Source: Streptomyces xanthophaeus (GTDB lineage: Bacteria; Actinomycetota; Actinomycetes; Streptomycetales; Streptomycetaceae). From it: a stretch of DNA of 64,000 nucleotides. Positions 1-9,117 of the stretch are shown in pieces; position 1 is the stretch's first letter, and each line of letters opens with the position of its first letter. A program made the position numbers and the translations under genes. The stretch lies in the NCBI RefSeq assembly GCF_000725805.1, contig NZ_KL647136.1, positions 18,736 to 82,735 of the forward strand, given 5' to 3'. The notes below the pieces were generated by a model. The model had not been told where the DNA came from. It saw nothing but the letters and a program-made list of their open reading frames with translations, and did not search any database.

Positions 1-1
1 G

Positions 2-241
2 GCGCAGTTCGCGGCGTTCAACAACATCGTTTCCCGTGAGAGCGGCTGGAACCACACCGCCACGAACTCCTCCTCGGGCGCGTACGGCCTGGTCCAGGCG
101 CTGCCGGCCTCGAAGATGGCTTCGGCGGGCTCGGACTGGAAGACCAACCCGGCCACCCAGATCAAGTGGGGCCTGGACTACATGAACTCCCGCTACGGCA
201 GCCCCGTCGGCGCCTGGGACTTCTGGCAGTCCGGCTCGGTA
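2..241 (+). CDS. Transglycosylase SLT-like domain protein, C-terminal part (5' end outside window; 3' end unclear)
   Basis: The frame opens at base 2 and reads AQFAAFNNIVSRESGW..SGAYGLVQALPASKMASAG..TQIKWGLDYM, which is the soluble lytic transglycosylase/lysozyme-like fold common in secreted Streptomyces cell-wall enzymes: a catalytic-type Glu in RESGW, then the GAYGLVQ and Y(M)NSRYG segments. Family members usually finish within a few residues of GAW.FWQ with a Trp-Tyr end. Here FWQ ends at 229 and no stop follows in frame; the frame runs on antisense through the next gene, which is not credible coding sequence. Deleting one base near 237 would restore a Trp-Tyr pair but still no immediate stop, so the 3' end is either mutated or mis-sequenced. 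The end given is approximate. Confidence 0.6.
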
Positions 242-316
242 TCCCGTGGCAGCAGACGCCGCACCAGCACCACCCGTCACTGCGCCCGCGCCAGCGGTAG
301 AAGCAGTACGCATGCG

Positions 317-361
317 AAGGCCCCGGTGGCCGGCCTCCCCAGGTCCGGCCCCCGGGGCCTT
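317..361. terminator. Hairpin terminator between the transglycosylase and thiolase genes
   Basis: A 10-bp stem, AAGGCCCCGG at 317-326 and CCGGGGCCTT at 352-361, lies between the 3' ends of two convergent genes. It could serve both strands. Confidence 0.6.
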
Positions 362-406
362 CGGCTTCCCATCCCACTGGGTTCGGTGTGCGCCGCCCCT
401 ACGGGG

Positions 407-1636
<1,230 letters not shown>

Positions 1637-1637
1637 C

Positions 1638-1651
1638 TAGTACGCGTTCTA
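1638..1651. promoter_or_regulatory. KstR-like operator near the thiolase gene
   Basis: Read on the minus strand the site is TAGAACGCGTACTA, one base off the KstR-type core AACnnGTT flanked by TAG and CTA. It also sits inside a longer dyad, GAACTAG (1634-1640) and CTAGTTC (1649-1655). It is about 60 bp upstream of the thiolase start. KstR is the TetR-family repressor of sterol catabolism in actinobacteria; assignment here is by motif only. Confidence 0.55.
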
Positions 1652-1757
1652 GTTCTCCCCGCAGTCTTATGACCCGGAGCCCCGTCACGCAAGGGTCTTG
1701 CACGCGGCCTGCACGGATTCCACACGCAACAGTTGGTGCGCCGACCCTTGTCACTTC

Positions 1758-1772
1758 TAGAACTCGTTACTA
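1758..1772. promoter_or_regulatory. KstR-like operator upstream of CYP125-like gene
   Basis: TAGAACTCGTTACTA contains an exact AAC-NN-GTT core with TAG and CTA flanks, 48 bp upstream of the P450 start. It pairs with the similar site at 1638-1651, so each divergent gene has its own copy. Confidence 0.55.
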
Positions 1773-1819
1773 CCTTCAAGCCAACTTCTGATGGTCCGTC
1801 AGACTTTGGAGTTGCCCCG

Positions 1820-3064
1820 ATGCCCTGTCCCGCGCTGCCCGACGGCTTCGACGCCACCGACCCCGACCTGCTCCAAAGCCGCGTCCCGCTCCCGGAGTTC
1901 GCTCAGCTGCGGCAGACGGCACCGGTGTGGTGGTGCCCGCAGCGGCGGGGCATCACCGGCTTCGACGACGAGGGCTACTGGGTCGTGACCCGGCACGCGG
2001 ACGTCAAATACGTCTCCACGCACCCGGAACTGTTCTCCTCCACCACCAACACCGCGATCATCCGCTTCAACGAGCACATCCAGCGCGAACAGATAGATGC
2101 CCAGCGTCTGATCATGCTGAACATGGATCCGCCGGAGCACACCCGCGTCCGCCAGATCGTGCAGCGCGGCTTCACCCCACGGGCCATCCGCGGGCTGGAA
2201 CAGGCCCTGCGGGACCGCGCCCTGAAGATCGTCGAGGAGGCCGTGGCGGCCTCGGCCGACGGCAGCTTCGACTTCGTCACCCAGGTGGCCTGCGAACTCC
2301 CGCTCCAGGCCATCGCCGAGCTGATCGGCGTACCGCAGGAGGACCGGTCGCGGATCTTCGACTGGTCGAACAAGATGATCGCCTACGACGACCCGGAGTA
2401 CGCGATCACCGAGGAGGTCGGCGCCGAGGCGGCGATGGAGCTCATCGGCTACGCCATGAACCTGTCCGCCGAGCGCAAGGAGTGCCCGGCCAAGGACATC
2501 GTGACGCAGCTGGTGGCGGCCGAGGGCGAGGGGAACCTCGGCTCCGACGAGTTCGGCATGTTCGTCCTGCTGCTGGCCGTCGCGGGCAACGAGACGACGC
2601 GCAACGCGATCAGCCACGGCATGCACGCCTTCCTCACCCACCCCGAGCAGTGGGAGCTCTACAAGGCGACCCGGCCGGCCACGGCCGCGGAGGAGATCGT
2701 GCGCTGGGCCACCCCGGTGGTGTCCTTCCAGCGGACCGCCACCCAGGACACCGAGCTGGGCGGGCAGAAGATCAAGGCGGGCGACCGGGTGGGGATGTTC
2801 TACTCCTCCGCCAACCACGACCCCGAGGTCTTCCGCGACCCCGAGGTCTTCGACATCACCCGCGACCCGAACCCGCACCTGGGCTTCGGCGGCGGCGGTC
2901 CGCACTTCTGCCTCGGCAAATCCCTGGCGATCATGGAGATCGACCTGATCTTCAACGCGCTGGCCGACGCCCTGCCCGACCTGCGCCTGACCGGCGAGGA
3001 CCCGCGGCGGCTGCGCGCGGCCTGGCTCAACGGGATCAAGGAACTGCGGGTCAGTCACGCCTGA
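1820..3064 (+). CDS. Cytochrome P450, CYP125-like (steroid C26/C27 monooxygenase)
   Basis: A 414-residue bacterial class I P450. The I-helix carries AGNETTRN, the K-helix ExxR is EEIVRW, and the heme loop FGGGGPHFCLG places the thiolate ligand at Cys364. The N-terminal pattern (FDATDPDLLQSR.P..EFA.LR..APVWW) matches CYP125 enzymes, which oxidise the terminal methyl of the sterol side chain. An in-frame ATG exists at 1733, but ATG 1820 has a GGAG ribosome site 8 nt upstream, and the earlier start would lie on top of the operator at 1758-1772, so I chose 1820. It would act before the divergent thiolase in side-chain degradation. No ferredoxin gene is adjacent, so electrons must come from elsewhere. 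Substrate is inferred from family resemblance. Confidence 0.82.
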   Translation: MPCPALPDGFDATDPDLLQSRVPLPEFAQLRQTAPVWWCPQRRGITGFDDEGYWVVTRHADVKYVSTHPELFSSTTNTAIIRFNEHIQREQIDAQRLIMLNMDPPEHTRVRQIVQRGFTPRAIRGLEQALRDRALKIVEEAVAASADGSFDFVTQVACELPLQAIAELIGVPQEDRSRIFDWSNKMIAYDDPEYAITEEVGAEAAMELIGYAMNLSAERKECPAKDIVTQLVAAEGEGNLGSDEFGMFVLLLAVAGNETTRNAISHGMHAFLTHPEQWELYKATRPATAAEEIVRWATPVVSFQRTATQDTELGGQKIKAGDRVGMFYSSANHDPEVFRDPEVFDITRDPNPHLGFGGGGPHFCLGKSLAIMEIDLIFNALADALPDLRLTGEDPRRLRAAWLNGIKELRVSHA

Positions 3065-3192
3065 CCCGTGACCCAGGACGGCAGGGGCCCCTCTCCCACG
3101 CCCCGGCCCCTGCCGTCCACCGGCCCGCCCGCGCCCGTTCGAGTGGCGGCCCCGCCGGAACGGGGTGATCCTGACTGACAGCGACGATCCAG

Positions 3193-3235
3193 CCGAAGGG
3201 GCGCCGGGGCAGTGCTTGCCCCGGCGCCCCTTCGG
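3193..3235 (+). terminator. Strong hairpin terminator after the P450 gene
   Basis: A perfect 18-bp GC-rich stem (3193-3210 with 3218-3235) and 7-nt loop lie between the P450 and the next plus-strand gene. Confidence 0.75.
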
Positions 3236-3303
3236 CCCGTACGGGGGCTCGTAGCGGATCCGGCCGCCCTGCGCGGTGTACGGCCCGGTGTCAGACTGGA
3301 CCC

Positions 3304-4677
3304 ATGGCCACGGCAACGCTCAGCCCGTCCTTCCGGGGGCGGCTCGTGCGGCCCGGGGACCCCGAGTACGACGCGGACCGGCGGGTCTGGAACGGATCCG
3401 TAGACCGTTCCCCCGCCCTCATCGCGCACTGCGCGGGCGTCGCGGACGTCATCGACGCCGTGCGCTTCGCCGCCGCTTCCGGGCTCCCCCTCGCGGTCCG
3501 CTCCGGCGGGCACAGCTTCCCCGGCCAGTCGGTGTGCGACGACGGCACCGTCATCGACCTCTCCCTCATGCGGGGCATCCGGGTGGACCCGGACGCCCGG
3601 ACCGTCCGGGTCCAGGCCGGGGTGCTGCTCGGCGAACTGGACCGCGAGACGCAGGCGTTCGGGCTGGCCGTCCCCTCCGGGATCGTCACGCACACCGGCG
3701 TCGCCGGGCTGACCCTGGGCGGCGGGATCGGCTGGCTGATGCGCAAGTACGGGCTCACCGTCGACCAGCTGCTCTCGGTGGACCTGGTCACCGCCGACGG
3801 GAGCTGGGTCAAGGCGAGCGAGGACGAGAACGCGGACCTCTTCTGGGGCGTGCGCGGCGGCGGCGGGAACTTCGGCATCGTCACCGAGTTCGAGTTCCGG
3901 CTCCAACCGCTCGGCCCGGTGGTGCTGGCCGGCCCGGTCATCTGGCCGATGGCCGAATCGGCGCGGCTGCTGCGCTTCTACCGCGAATGGATCACCGCCG
4001 TACCGGACGAGCTGACCACGGCCGTCGTCCACCGCAAGGCTCCGCAGGCCGCGTACCTGCCGCCCGAACTGCACGGGAAACCCGTGGTGATGGTGATCTG
4101 CTGCTACGCCGGACCGGTGGAGGAGGGGCAGGAGGTGCTGCGCCCGCTGCGGGAGTCCGGGCCCGCGCCGCTGGTGGACCTGTGCGCGCCCAAGCCGTTC
4201 ACCGAGCACCAGGCGATGTTCGACCCGTCGTTCCCCCACGGCCGCTGGTACTACTTCAAGTCCTGCGACGTGGACCGGCTCACCGACGAGGTCATCGACC
4301 GCACCGCCGAGCACGCGGCGCGGATCGTCTCGCCGCTCACCGCCTTCCCGATCTTCCAGCTCGGCGGGGCGATCGCACGGGTCGCGGAGGACGCGACGGC
4401 CTTCGGCGGCCGCAACGCGGGCCACACCTTCAACATCAACGCGACCACCGAGGGCCCCGAGGGATTCGAGGCGGAACGCACCTGGGCGCGGGGCCTGTGG
4501 TCGGCGCTGGCCCCCCACCACACGGGCGTGTACACGAACTTCCTGATGGAGGAGGGCCAGGACCGCGTCCGGCAGGCGTACGGGGAGCACAAGTACCGGC
4601 GGCTGCAGGAGCTGAAGCGGCGCTACGACCCCGGCAACCTCTTCCGCCTCAACCAGAACGTCCCGCCCGCCGGCTAA
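3304..4677 (+). CDS. FAD-linked oxidoreductase, berberine-bridge-enzyme (BBE) family
   Basis: A 457-residue protein with an N-terminal PCMH-type FAD domain (about 35-210) and a C-terminal BBE domain. His70 in RSGGHSFPGQS is the expected 8-alpha-N-histidyl FAD attachment. The second covalent site of bicovalent BBE enzymes (a Cys before the GLTLGGGIG loop) is replaced by HTGVAGL, so the flavin is probably mono-covalent. The C terminus has the signature YDPGNLFRLNQN. Such enzymes oxidise alcohols, sugars or secondary metabolites with O2; the substrate is not predictable here. The stop overlaps by 4 nt the stop of the convergent GT87/PAP2 gene. It stands alone after the 3193-3235 terminator. Confidence 0.82.
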   Translation: MATATLSPSFRGRLVRPGDPEYDADRRVWNGSVDRSPALIAHCAGVADVIDAVRFAAASGLPLAVRSGGHSFPGQSVCDDGTVIDLSLMRGIRVDPDARTVRVQAGVLLGELDRETQAFGLAVPSGIVTHTGVAGLTLGGGIGWLMRKYGLTVDQLLSVDLVTADGSWVKASEDENADLFWGVRGGGGNFGIVTEFEFRLQPLGPVVLAGPVIWPMAESARLLRFYREWITAVPDELTTAVVHRKAPQAAYLPPELHGKPVVMVICCYAGPVEEGQEVLRPLRESGPAPLVDLCAPKPFTEHQAMFDPSFPHGRWYYFKSCDVDRLTDEVIDRTAEHAARIVSPLTAFPIFQLGGAIARVAEDATAFGGRNAGHTFNINATTEGPEGFEAERTWARGLWSALAPHHTGVYTNFLMEEGQDRVRQAYGEHKYRRLQELKRRYDPGNLFRLNQNVPPAG

Positions 4678-6671
4678 CGGCTCCGCGCCGGGGACCTCAC
4701 CCCGCGCTCACGGTCCCGGTCCTCTTCCTGCTCCTGTCCCTTCCCGCCGTCCGTGCGCTGCGCGGGCAGGTCGACCTGCAGCCGCCTCGGCCCCGACAGG
4801 ACGTGCACGAGGCCGAAGCCGGCCGTCACGACGGCCGCCCCGCCGACCGCGTCCAGGACCCAGTGGTTGGCGGTGGCGACGATCGCGCAGACCGTGATCA
4901 GCGGGTGCAGGGCCCCGAGGAGCTTCTGCCAGCCCTTCGGTGCGAGCACGACGATCACGATGCCGCACCACAGCGACCAGCCGAAGTGCAGCGAGGGCAT
5001 CGCCGCGTACTGGTTGGAGATCGCGGTCATGGCCCCGTACGAGGGGTTCGCCAGGTCCTGCGGCCCGTGGACGGTGTCGACGAAGCCGAGGGCGGGCATC
5101 AGGCGGGGCGGTGCGAGCGGGTAGAGCCAGAAGCCGGCCAGGGCGAGGACCGTGGCCAGGCCGAGCGAGGCGCGGGCCCAGCGGTAGTCACCGGGGCGGC
5201 GCCAGTACAGGACGGCGAGGATCGTCAGCGGGACCACGAAGTGGAAGGAGGTGTAGTAGAAGTTGAAGAAGGCTTCCAGCCAGGGCCTGTTCACCACGGC
5301 GTGGTTCACGGCGTGCTCGATGTCGATGCCCAGCGCGCGCTCGATGCCGTGGATCTGGGCGGCGTTGTCCTCCGCGAGGCTGCGGCTGGTGGGCGCGGCG
5401 GCCCGGATGTGCGAGTAGAGCGAGTACCCGACCCGTATCAGCAGCAGTTCCAGCAGCAGGTTGGGGCGCGAGAGCACGCGCCGCCAGAACGGCATCAGCG
5501 GCACCCGCGCCCAACGGGACCCGGCCGGGCGCCCGTAGGCGGTGGGCACGGGCTCGCGCCAGTACGGCGACGAGCGCGGCAGGAACGGCACGGCGCAGGC
5601 CGCCGCCAGCGCGGCGAGCAGCAGCACGTTGTCGCGCACGGGTGCCAGCGCCGCCAGGTTCGGGAACAGCACCGCGCTCGGCAGGGTCATGGCCAGCACG
5701 ACGGCCACCGGCCAGACGGACCGGTCGGCGGCCCGCTTGCCGACCTTGCCCGCGACGGCGAGCAGCACCCACAGCAGCTGGTGGCGCCAGCCCGCCGGGG
5801 AGACGGCGACGGCCACGCAGCCGGTCACGGCGACGGCGAGCAGCAGCTGCCCGTCGCGGGCGTAGCGGGTGGCGCGGCGCAGGCCGGTCCAGGTGATCGC
5901 GGCCGCGAGGGCGGCGTAGAGCAGTGTCTCGGCGGGTCCGCTCAGGCCGAGGCGCAGCAGCGCTCCGTGCACGGACTGGTTGGCGAGGCCGTCGGGCGCG
6001 CCGCCGAGGCCCGCTCCGGCGAGGTGGTCGACCCAGTACGTCCAGGAGTCGCGCGGCATGGCCGCCCAGGACAGTGCGGTGACCCCGGCGAAGGACGCGG
6101 CGGCGGACGCGGCGGCCGGCCGGCGGCCCGAGCGCCACAGCAGCGGGGCGAAGAGCAGCAGGGCGGGCTGGAGGGCTGCGGCGAGGCCGACGAGGACGCC
6201 CGCGGGCCGGTCGCCGGGCACCCGGAAGACGGCCAGGAGCACCATCAGCACCGGCAGCACGGCGGTCTGTCCCGGTGAGGCGGCCTCGCGGACGGGCAGC
6301 GAGACCATCATGAGGGCGACCAGGACGGGCGCCGCCAACAGCGCGGTGCGCCGTGGCACGGGGTCGGGCAGGGCCCGTGCGGCGACGAGCCCGATGGCGG
6401 CGACGAACAGCAGGGTCGCGCAGGTCCAGGCGACCTCCAGCGAGGGGGCCGCGAAGCCGGTGAGCGGCTTGAGGACCAGCCCTGCGAAGGGGGTACCGGT
6501 GAACTGGCCGGCGTCGTACAGCGAGCCCGGCAGGCTGCCGGGGAGGTGGAAGCCGCTGAGCCACTCCGCGGGCGGCACGCGCAGCACTGCGGCGGCCTGC
6601 CGGACCGCGAGGGCTCCGGCCAGGGCCCACAGCAGCAGGCGTACTGCTCCGAGTCTGCCGCTGTCGCCCAC
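4674..6671 (-). CDS. Bifunctional GT87-like glycosyltransferase / PAP2-family membrane protein
   Basis: About 665 residues, two membrane modules fused. The N-terminal ~380 residues resemble GT-C/GT87 (DUF2029) polyprenol-phosphate-dependent mannosyltransferases, with many hydrophobic helices. The C-terminal ~230 residues are a PAP2-type phosphatase/inositolphosphotransferase fold with AAMPSLHFGWS and ANHWVLDAVGG, the C2 and C3 phosphatase motifs. It probably builds or modifies a cell-envelope glycolipid. No ATG fits; the GTG at 6671 is the most downstream start that keeps the first helix. The open frame extends to 7199, but that upstream part is antisense to the monooxygenase gene and was discarded. 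The last ~30 residues are charged (KGQEQEEDRDRER). Confidence 0.75.
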   Translation of the reverse strand: MGDSGRLGAVRLLLWALAGALAVRQAAAVLRVPPAEWLSGFHLPGSLPGSLYDAGQFTGTPFAGLVLKPLTGFAAPSLEVAWTCATLLFVAAIGLVAARALPDPVPRRTALLAAPVLVALMMVSLPVREAASPGQTAVLPVLMVLLAVFRVPGDRPAGVLVGLAAALQPALLLFAPLLWRSGRRPAAASAAASFAGVTALSWAAMPRDSWTYWVDHLAGAGLGGAPDGLANQSVHGALLRLGLSGPAETLLYAALAAAITWTGLRRATRYARDGQLLLAVAVTGCVAVAVSPAGWRHQLLWVLLAVAGKVGKRAADRSVWPVAVVLAMTLPSAVLFPNLAALAPVRDNVLLLAALAAACAVPFLPRSSPYWREPVPTAYGRPAGSRWARVPLMPFWRRVLSRPNLLLELLLIRVGYSLYSHIRAAAPTSRSLAEDNAAQIHGIERALGIDIEHAVNHAVVNRPWLEAFFNFYYTSFHFVVPLTILAVLYWRRPGDYRWARASLGLATVLALAGFWLYPLAPPRLMPALGFVDTVHGPQDLANPSYGAMTAISNQYAAMPSLHFGWSLWCGIVIVVLAPKGWQKLLGALHPLITVCAIVATANHWVLDAVGGAAVVTAGFGLVHVLSGPRRLQVDLPAQRTDGGKGQEQEEDRDRERGVRSPARSR

Positions 6672-6820
6672 GCCTACGCCTATGACTCCGGCATGTCCCT
6701 TCGCACTCCTGTGCTCCGCCGCGTTAGCCACGCCTCGCAGGCCTCCCGCCGTGTCGACCGCAACCCTGACTTCGCCTGGCTGCCGCGTTTGATGCACCGC
6801 TTCATTACCTGGGACGACGA

Positions 6821-6836
6821 TATCCCCCATGGGATA
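6821..6836. repeat. Inverted repeat upstream of the MhuD-like gene
   Basis: TATCCC-CCAT-GGGATA is a perfect 6-bp-arm palindrome 16 nt before the start codon region. It is a possible operator; no known regulator was matched. Confidence 0.35.
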
Positions 6837-6851
6837 CCTAGGATGGCTTCC

Positions 6852-7184
6852 ATGAGCATCGTGAAGATCAACGCGCTGACCGTCCCCGCTGAGCAGCGCG
6901 AAGTGCTGGAGCAGCGCTTCGCCTCCAGGGCGGGGGCCGTGGAGGGTTCGGACGGTTTCGAGTGGTTCGAGCTGCTGCGTCCCGTGGAGGGCACCGACCA
7001 GTACCTGGTGTACACGCGCTGGCGTTCCGAGGAGGACTTCCAGGCGTGGATGGAGGGGCCGATGAAGGCTGCCCACCAGGGCGGCGGCGGGGCGGGTGGC
7101 GGCGAGCGCCCGAAGCCGGCCGCCTCGGGTTCCTCGGTGTGGTCCTTCGAGGTCGTGCAGCAGGCGGCGCCGAAGCAGGCCTGA
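6852..7184 (+). CDS. MhuD/IsdG-type heme-degrading monooxygenase (ABM fold)
   Basis: A 110-residue antibiotic-biosynthesis-monooxygenase fold protein. From memory, the sequence follows mycobacterial MhuD closely (IVKINAL.VP...LE.RFA.RA.AVE.S.GF..F.LLRPV.G...Y.V.T.W.SE..FQAW). The three residues that bind and ruffle heme in MhuD fall at the same positions: Asn7, Trp66 and His75. MhuD degrades heme to mycobilin, releasing iron. ATG 6852 has AGGA about 9 nt upstream; ATG 6843 in the same frame is the alternative. The C-terminal half has a Gly-rich loop (GGGGAGGGERP) longer than in MhuD. It is divergent from the GT87/PAP2 gene. The usual label, antibiotic biosynthesis monooxygenase, is less informative. 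Confidence 0.75.
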   Translation: MSIVKINALTVPAEQREVLEQRFASRAGAVEGSDGFEWFELLRPVEGTDQYLVYTRWRSEEDFQAWMEGPMKAAHQGGGGAGGGERPKPAASGSSVWSFEVVQQAAPKQA

Positions 7185-7199
7185 CCTGCGGATGAGCAA

Positions 7200-7230
7200 C
7201 AGGGGCCCGGGGCTATGCCCCGGGCCCCTG
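7200..7230. terminator. Bidirectional hairpin terminator
   Basis: Stem CAGGGGCCCGGGGC (7200-7213) pairs with 7217-7230 across a TAT loop and is followed by TTTT. It sits between convergent genes. Three tandem GCGGTTCA units follow at about 7235-7259. Confidence 0.8.
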
Positions 7231-7255
7231 TTTTGCGGTTCAGCGGTTCAGCGGT

Positions 7256-7651
7256 TCAGCTCCAGAAGGCGTCGGCCTCCTCGATGTCCTCGGTGCACTC
7301 GTCGATGTCGGTGATCTTGTGCCCGATGATCGTGAAGAAGAGGCCGCCGCGGATCTCGATGCCCCGGTCCCCCCGGTCGGCCCGGGTGGTGTGGAAGGTC
7401 ATCACGTGGCCGCGGCCGTCGGCGAGGACGGTGTGCAGGTCGACCTGGAAGGTGCCCCGGGTCTCCTCCCCGAGCCTGCGGTAGAGGTCTAGGACGGCCT
7501 CGCGCCCCTTGTGGTGCCCGGAGAGCGGGCTGCTACCGGGCACGTGGTGGATGACGTCGGCCGTCATCAGCGTGCTCAGCGTCTCCATGTCGCCCTTGCC
7601 GAAGGCCTCGTAGCCGCGGCGGATCAGGGCACAGTCCGGATGCTCCGACAT
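7256..7651 (-). CDS. SnoaL/NTF2-like family protein
   Basis: 131 residues with the cone-shaped NTF2/SnoaL pattern: N-terminal helix (RRGYEAFGKGDMETLSTLM), VIHHVPG, then the SGHHKGREAVLDLYRRL segment and beta strands ending at ITDIDE. Members are polyketide cyclases, ketosteroid isomerase-like enzymes or simple binding proteins. No catalytic assignment is possible from the sequence. A monocistronic gene with ATG start, convergent with the MhuD-like gene. Confidence 0.7.
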   Translation of the reverse strand: MSEHPDCALIRRGYEAFGKGDMETLSTLMTADVIHHVPGSSPLSGHHKGREAVLDLYRRLGEETRGTFQVDLHTVLADGRGHVMTFHTTRADRGDRGIEIRGGLFFTIIGHKITDIDECTEDIEEADAFWS

Positions 7652-7755
7652 GACGGTTCACACTCTCGACGTGGGCGGATTGTCCTTTTTCCCATCATCA
7701 GCCCGTCCCTGCGGATATTCCACGCCGACGGTCGGCTCGGGCACAATCGGGAGCC

Positions 7756-8496
7756 GTGCACACTCCTCCCGATCCCGCGGCCCTGTACCCCGACGTCGCG
7801 GCCCGCGGCAGCCTCGCCGCGGCCCTGCGGGCCGAGGCGGGGAGCCGCCTGGACGCCGTCCCCGTCACGTCACCGGACTCCGCTCCGTTGCTCTACGCGA
7901 CCGCCGCAGGGGCGCCGCCGCACCGCGAGCCGCTGCGGATCAGCGCCTCGTCGCGGCAACGGCAGTGGTCGATCCGCGGTACGGAGCCGCACCAGGGCCT
8001 GGCCCTCGTCGACGGCGGGACGGACGACCTGGCCGAGGTCGCCCGGGCCGTGCGGGCGTGGTGCGACGGGACGGCCCTGGAGGACATCCGCCGGGCGGCG
8101 CCCTTCGTGCACCTGACCGGCCGGTTCGAGGTGCCCGACAACGATCCCGCGCTCCTGACGGAATCGGAGTGGCAGGGCCTGCGGCGGCAGGCCGCCGAGC
8201 TGGAGTACGCCTGGCAGGAGACGCACCAGAACCTGATCGAGGCAGCGCACGCCGAACCGGCGCTCCGCGCCCTCTACCCGTTCACGAGCCACTGGGCCCT
8301 GCGCTTCTCGACGACCCCCCGCCCGGCCCTCACCGTCGTCGGACCCTGCCTGGGCGCGAACAGCGACGGCACGTACGGGGTGGGCACGGGCATCATCAGC
8401 GACGACCTCGGCCGATTCACCACGGCACGGGAAGCCGTGGCAACAGCAGTACGCCACCTACCCCCCGACCTCGGCCCCACCACGCTCGGCCGCTAG
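7756..8496 (+). CDS. DUF6193-type protein
   Basis: 246 residues, GTG start with GGGAG just upstream. The sequence resembles the DUF6193 family found in Streptomyces and sometimes labelled as natural-product biosynthesis protein. The conserved-looking parts are the central Trp-rich segment (LTESEWQGLRRQAAELEYAWQETH.NLI) and the C-terminal PFTSHWALRFSTT. No membrane segment or catalytic motif is visible, and the function is unknown. The upstream gene is divergent and the next gene (GNAT) starts 81 nt later on the same strand. Confidence 0.6.
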   Translation: MHTPPDPAALYPDVAARGSLAAALRAEAGSRLDAVPVTSPDSAPLLYATAAGAPPHREPLRISASSRQRQWSIRGTEPHQGLALVDGGTDDLAEVARAVRAWCDGTALEDIRRAAPFVHLTGRFEVPDNDPALLTESEWQGLRRQAAELEYAWQETHQNLIEAAHAEPALRALYPFTSHWALRFSTTPRPALTVVGPCLGANSDGTYGVGTGIISDDLGRFTTAREAVATAVRHLPPDLGPTTLGR

Positions 8497-8577
8497 GGAC
8501 TGCTCGCGAAAAACCGGCCGCGAGCGCCCGCGCCGCCGCCGTAGGCTCGCCAGCCTACGGATCGGAGTCACCACGTC

Positions 8578-9099
8578 ATGGACAGCACAGTGATCAGCCC
8601 AGCAGCCCCGGCCGCGACGTCGTCGTGGGTCGTGGCCGCGGAGTTCTTCGGCACCGCGGACGCCACCGCCCTGCGCCGCGCCTACTACGCCGAGGTCGCC
8701 GGCCGGTTCTGGGACCGGACCGTCACCGAGGCCGAGATCGACCAGGGCCTCCTCGACTTCCCGGACGACGAACTGGTCCCCCCGACGGGGCTGTTCGTCG
8801 TCGGCCGGTTCGGCGGCGCTCCCCTGGCCTGCGGCGGGATACGGCTGCTGGACGCGGCCACCGCCGAGCTCACCCGGGTGTACGTGGATCCGCGCACCCG
8901 CGGCACCGGCGGCGGGGCGGCGCTGCTCGCGGTCCTGGAGGACGCGGGCCGGGCGATGGGCGCCGAGCGGGTCCGCCTCGACACCCGGTCGGACCTGGTG
9001 GAGGCCCGCGCCCTGTACGCGCGCCACGGGTACGCGGAGATCCCCGCCTACAACTCCGGTCCGTACGCGCAGCACTGGTTCGAGAAGCGCCTCGTCTGA
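8578..9099 (+). CDS. GNAT-family N-acetyltransferase
   Basis: 173 residues with the GCN5-related fold. The acetyl-CoA pyrophosphate loop is RTRGTGGGAALL after the beta-4 strand ELTRVYVDP, and the C-terminal LYARHGYAEIPAYN is the usual beta-6/7 region. ATG start with GGAG about 10 nt upstream. The acceptor substrate is not evident. Convergent with the MFS gene, with only about 20 nt between stops. Confidence 0.8.
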   Translation: MDSTVISPAAPAATSSWVVAAEFFGTADATALRRAYYAEVAGRFWDRTVTEAEIDQGLLDFPDDELVPPTGLFVVGRFGGAPLACGGIRLLDAATAELTRVYVDPRTRGTGGGAALLAVLEDAGRAMGAERVRLDTRSDLVEARALYARHGYAEIPAYNSGPYAQHWFEKRLV

Positions 9100-9117
9100 C
9101 GGGACGGCATCCCCGGG

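Noticed and set aside
3276..6278. 1000-codon plus-strand frame over the BBE and GT87 genes
   Set aside because: Out of frame with the recognised BBE gene and antisense to GT87; Arg/Pro/Gly low complexity.
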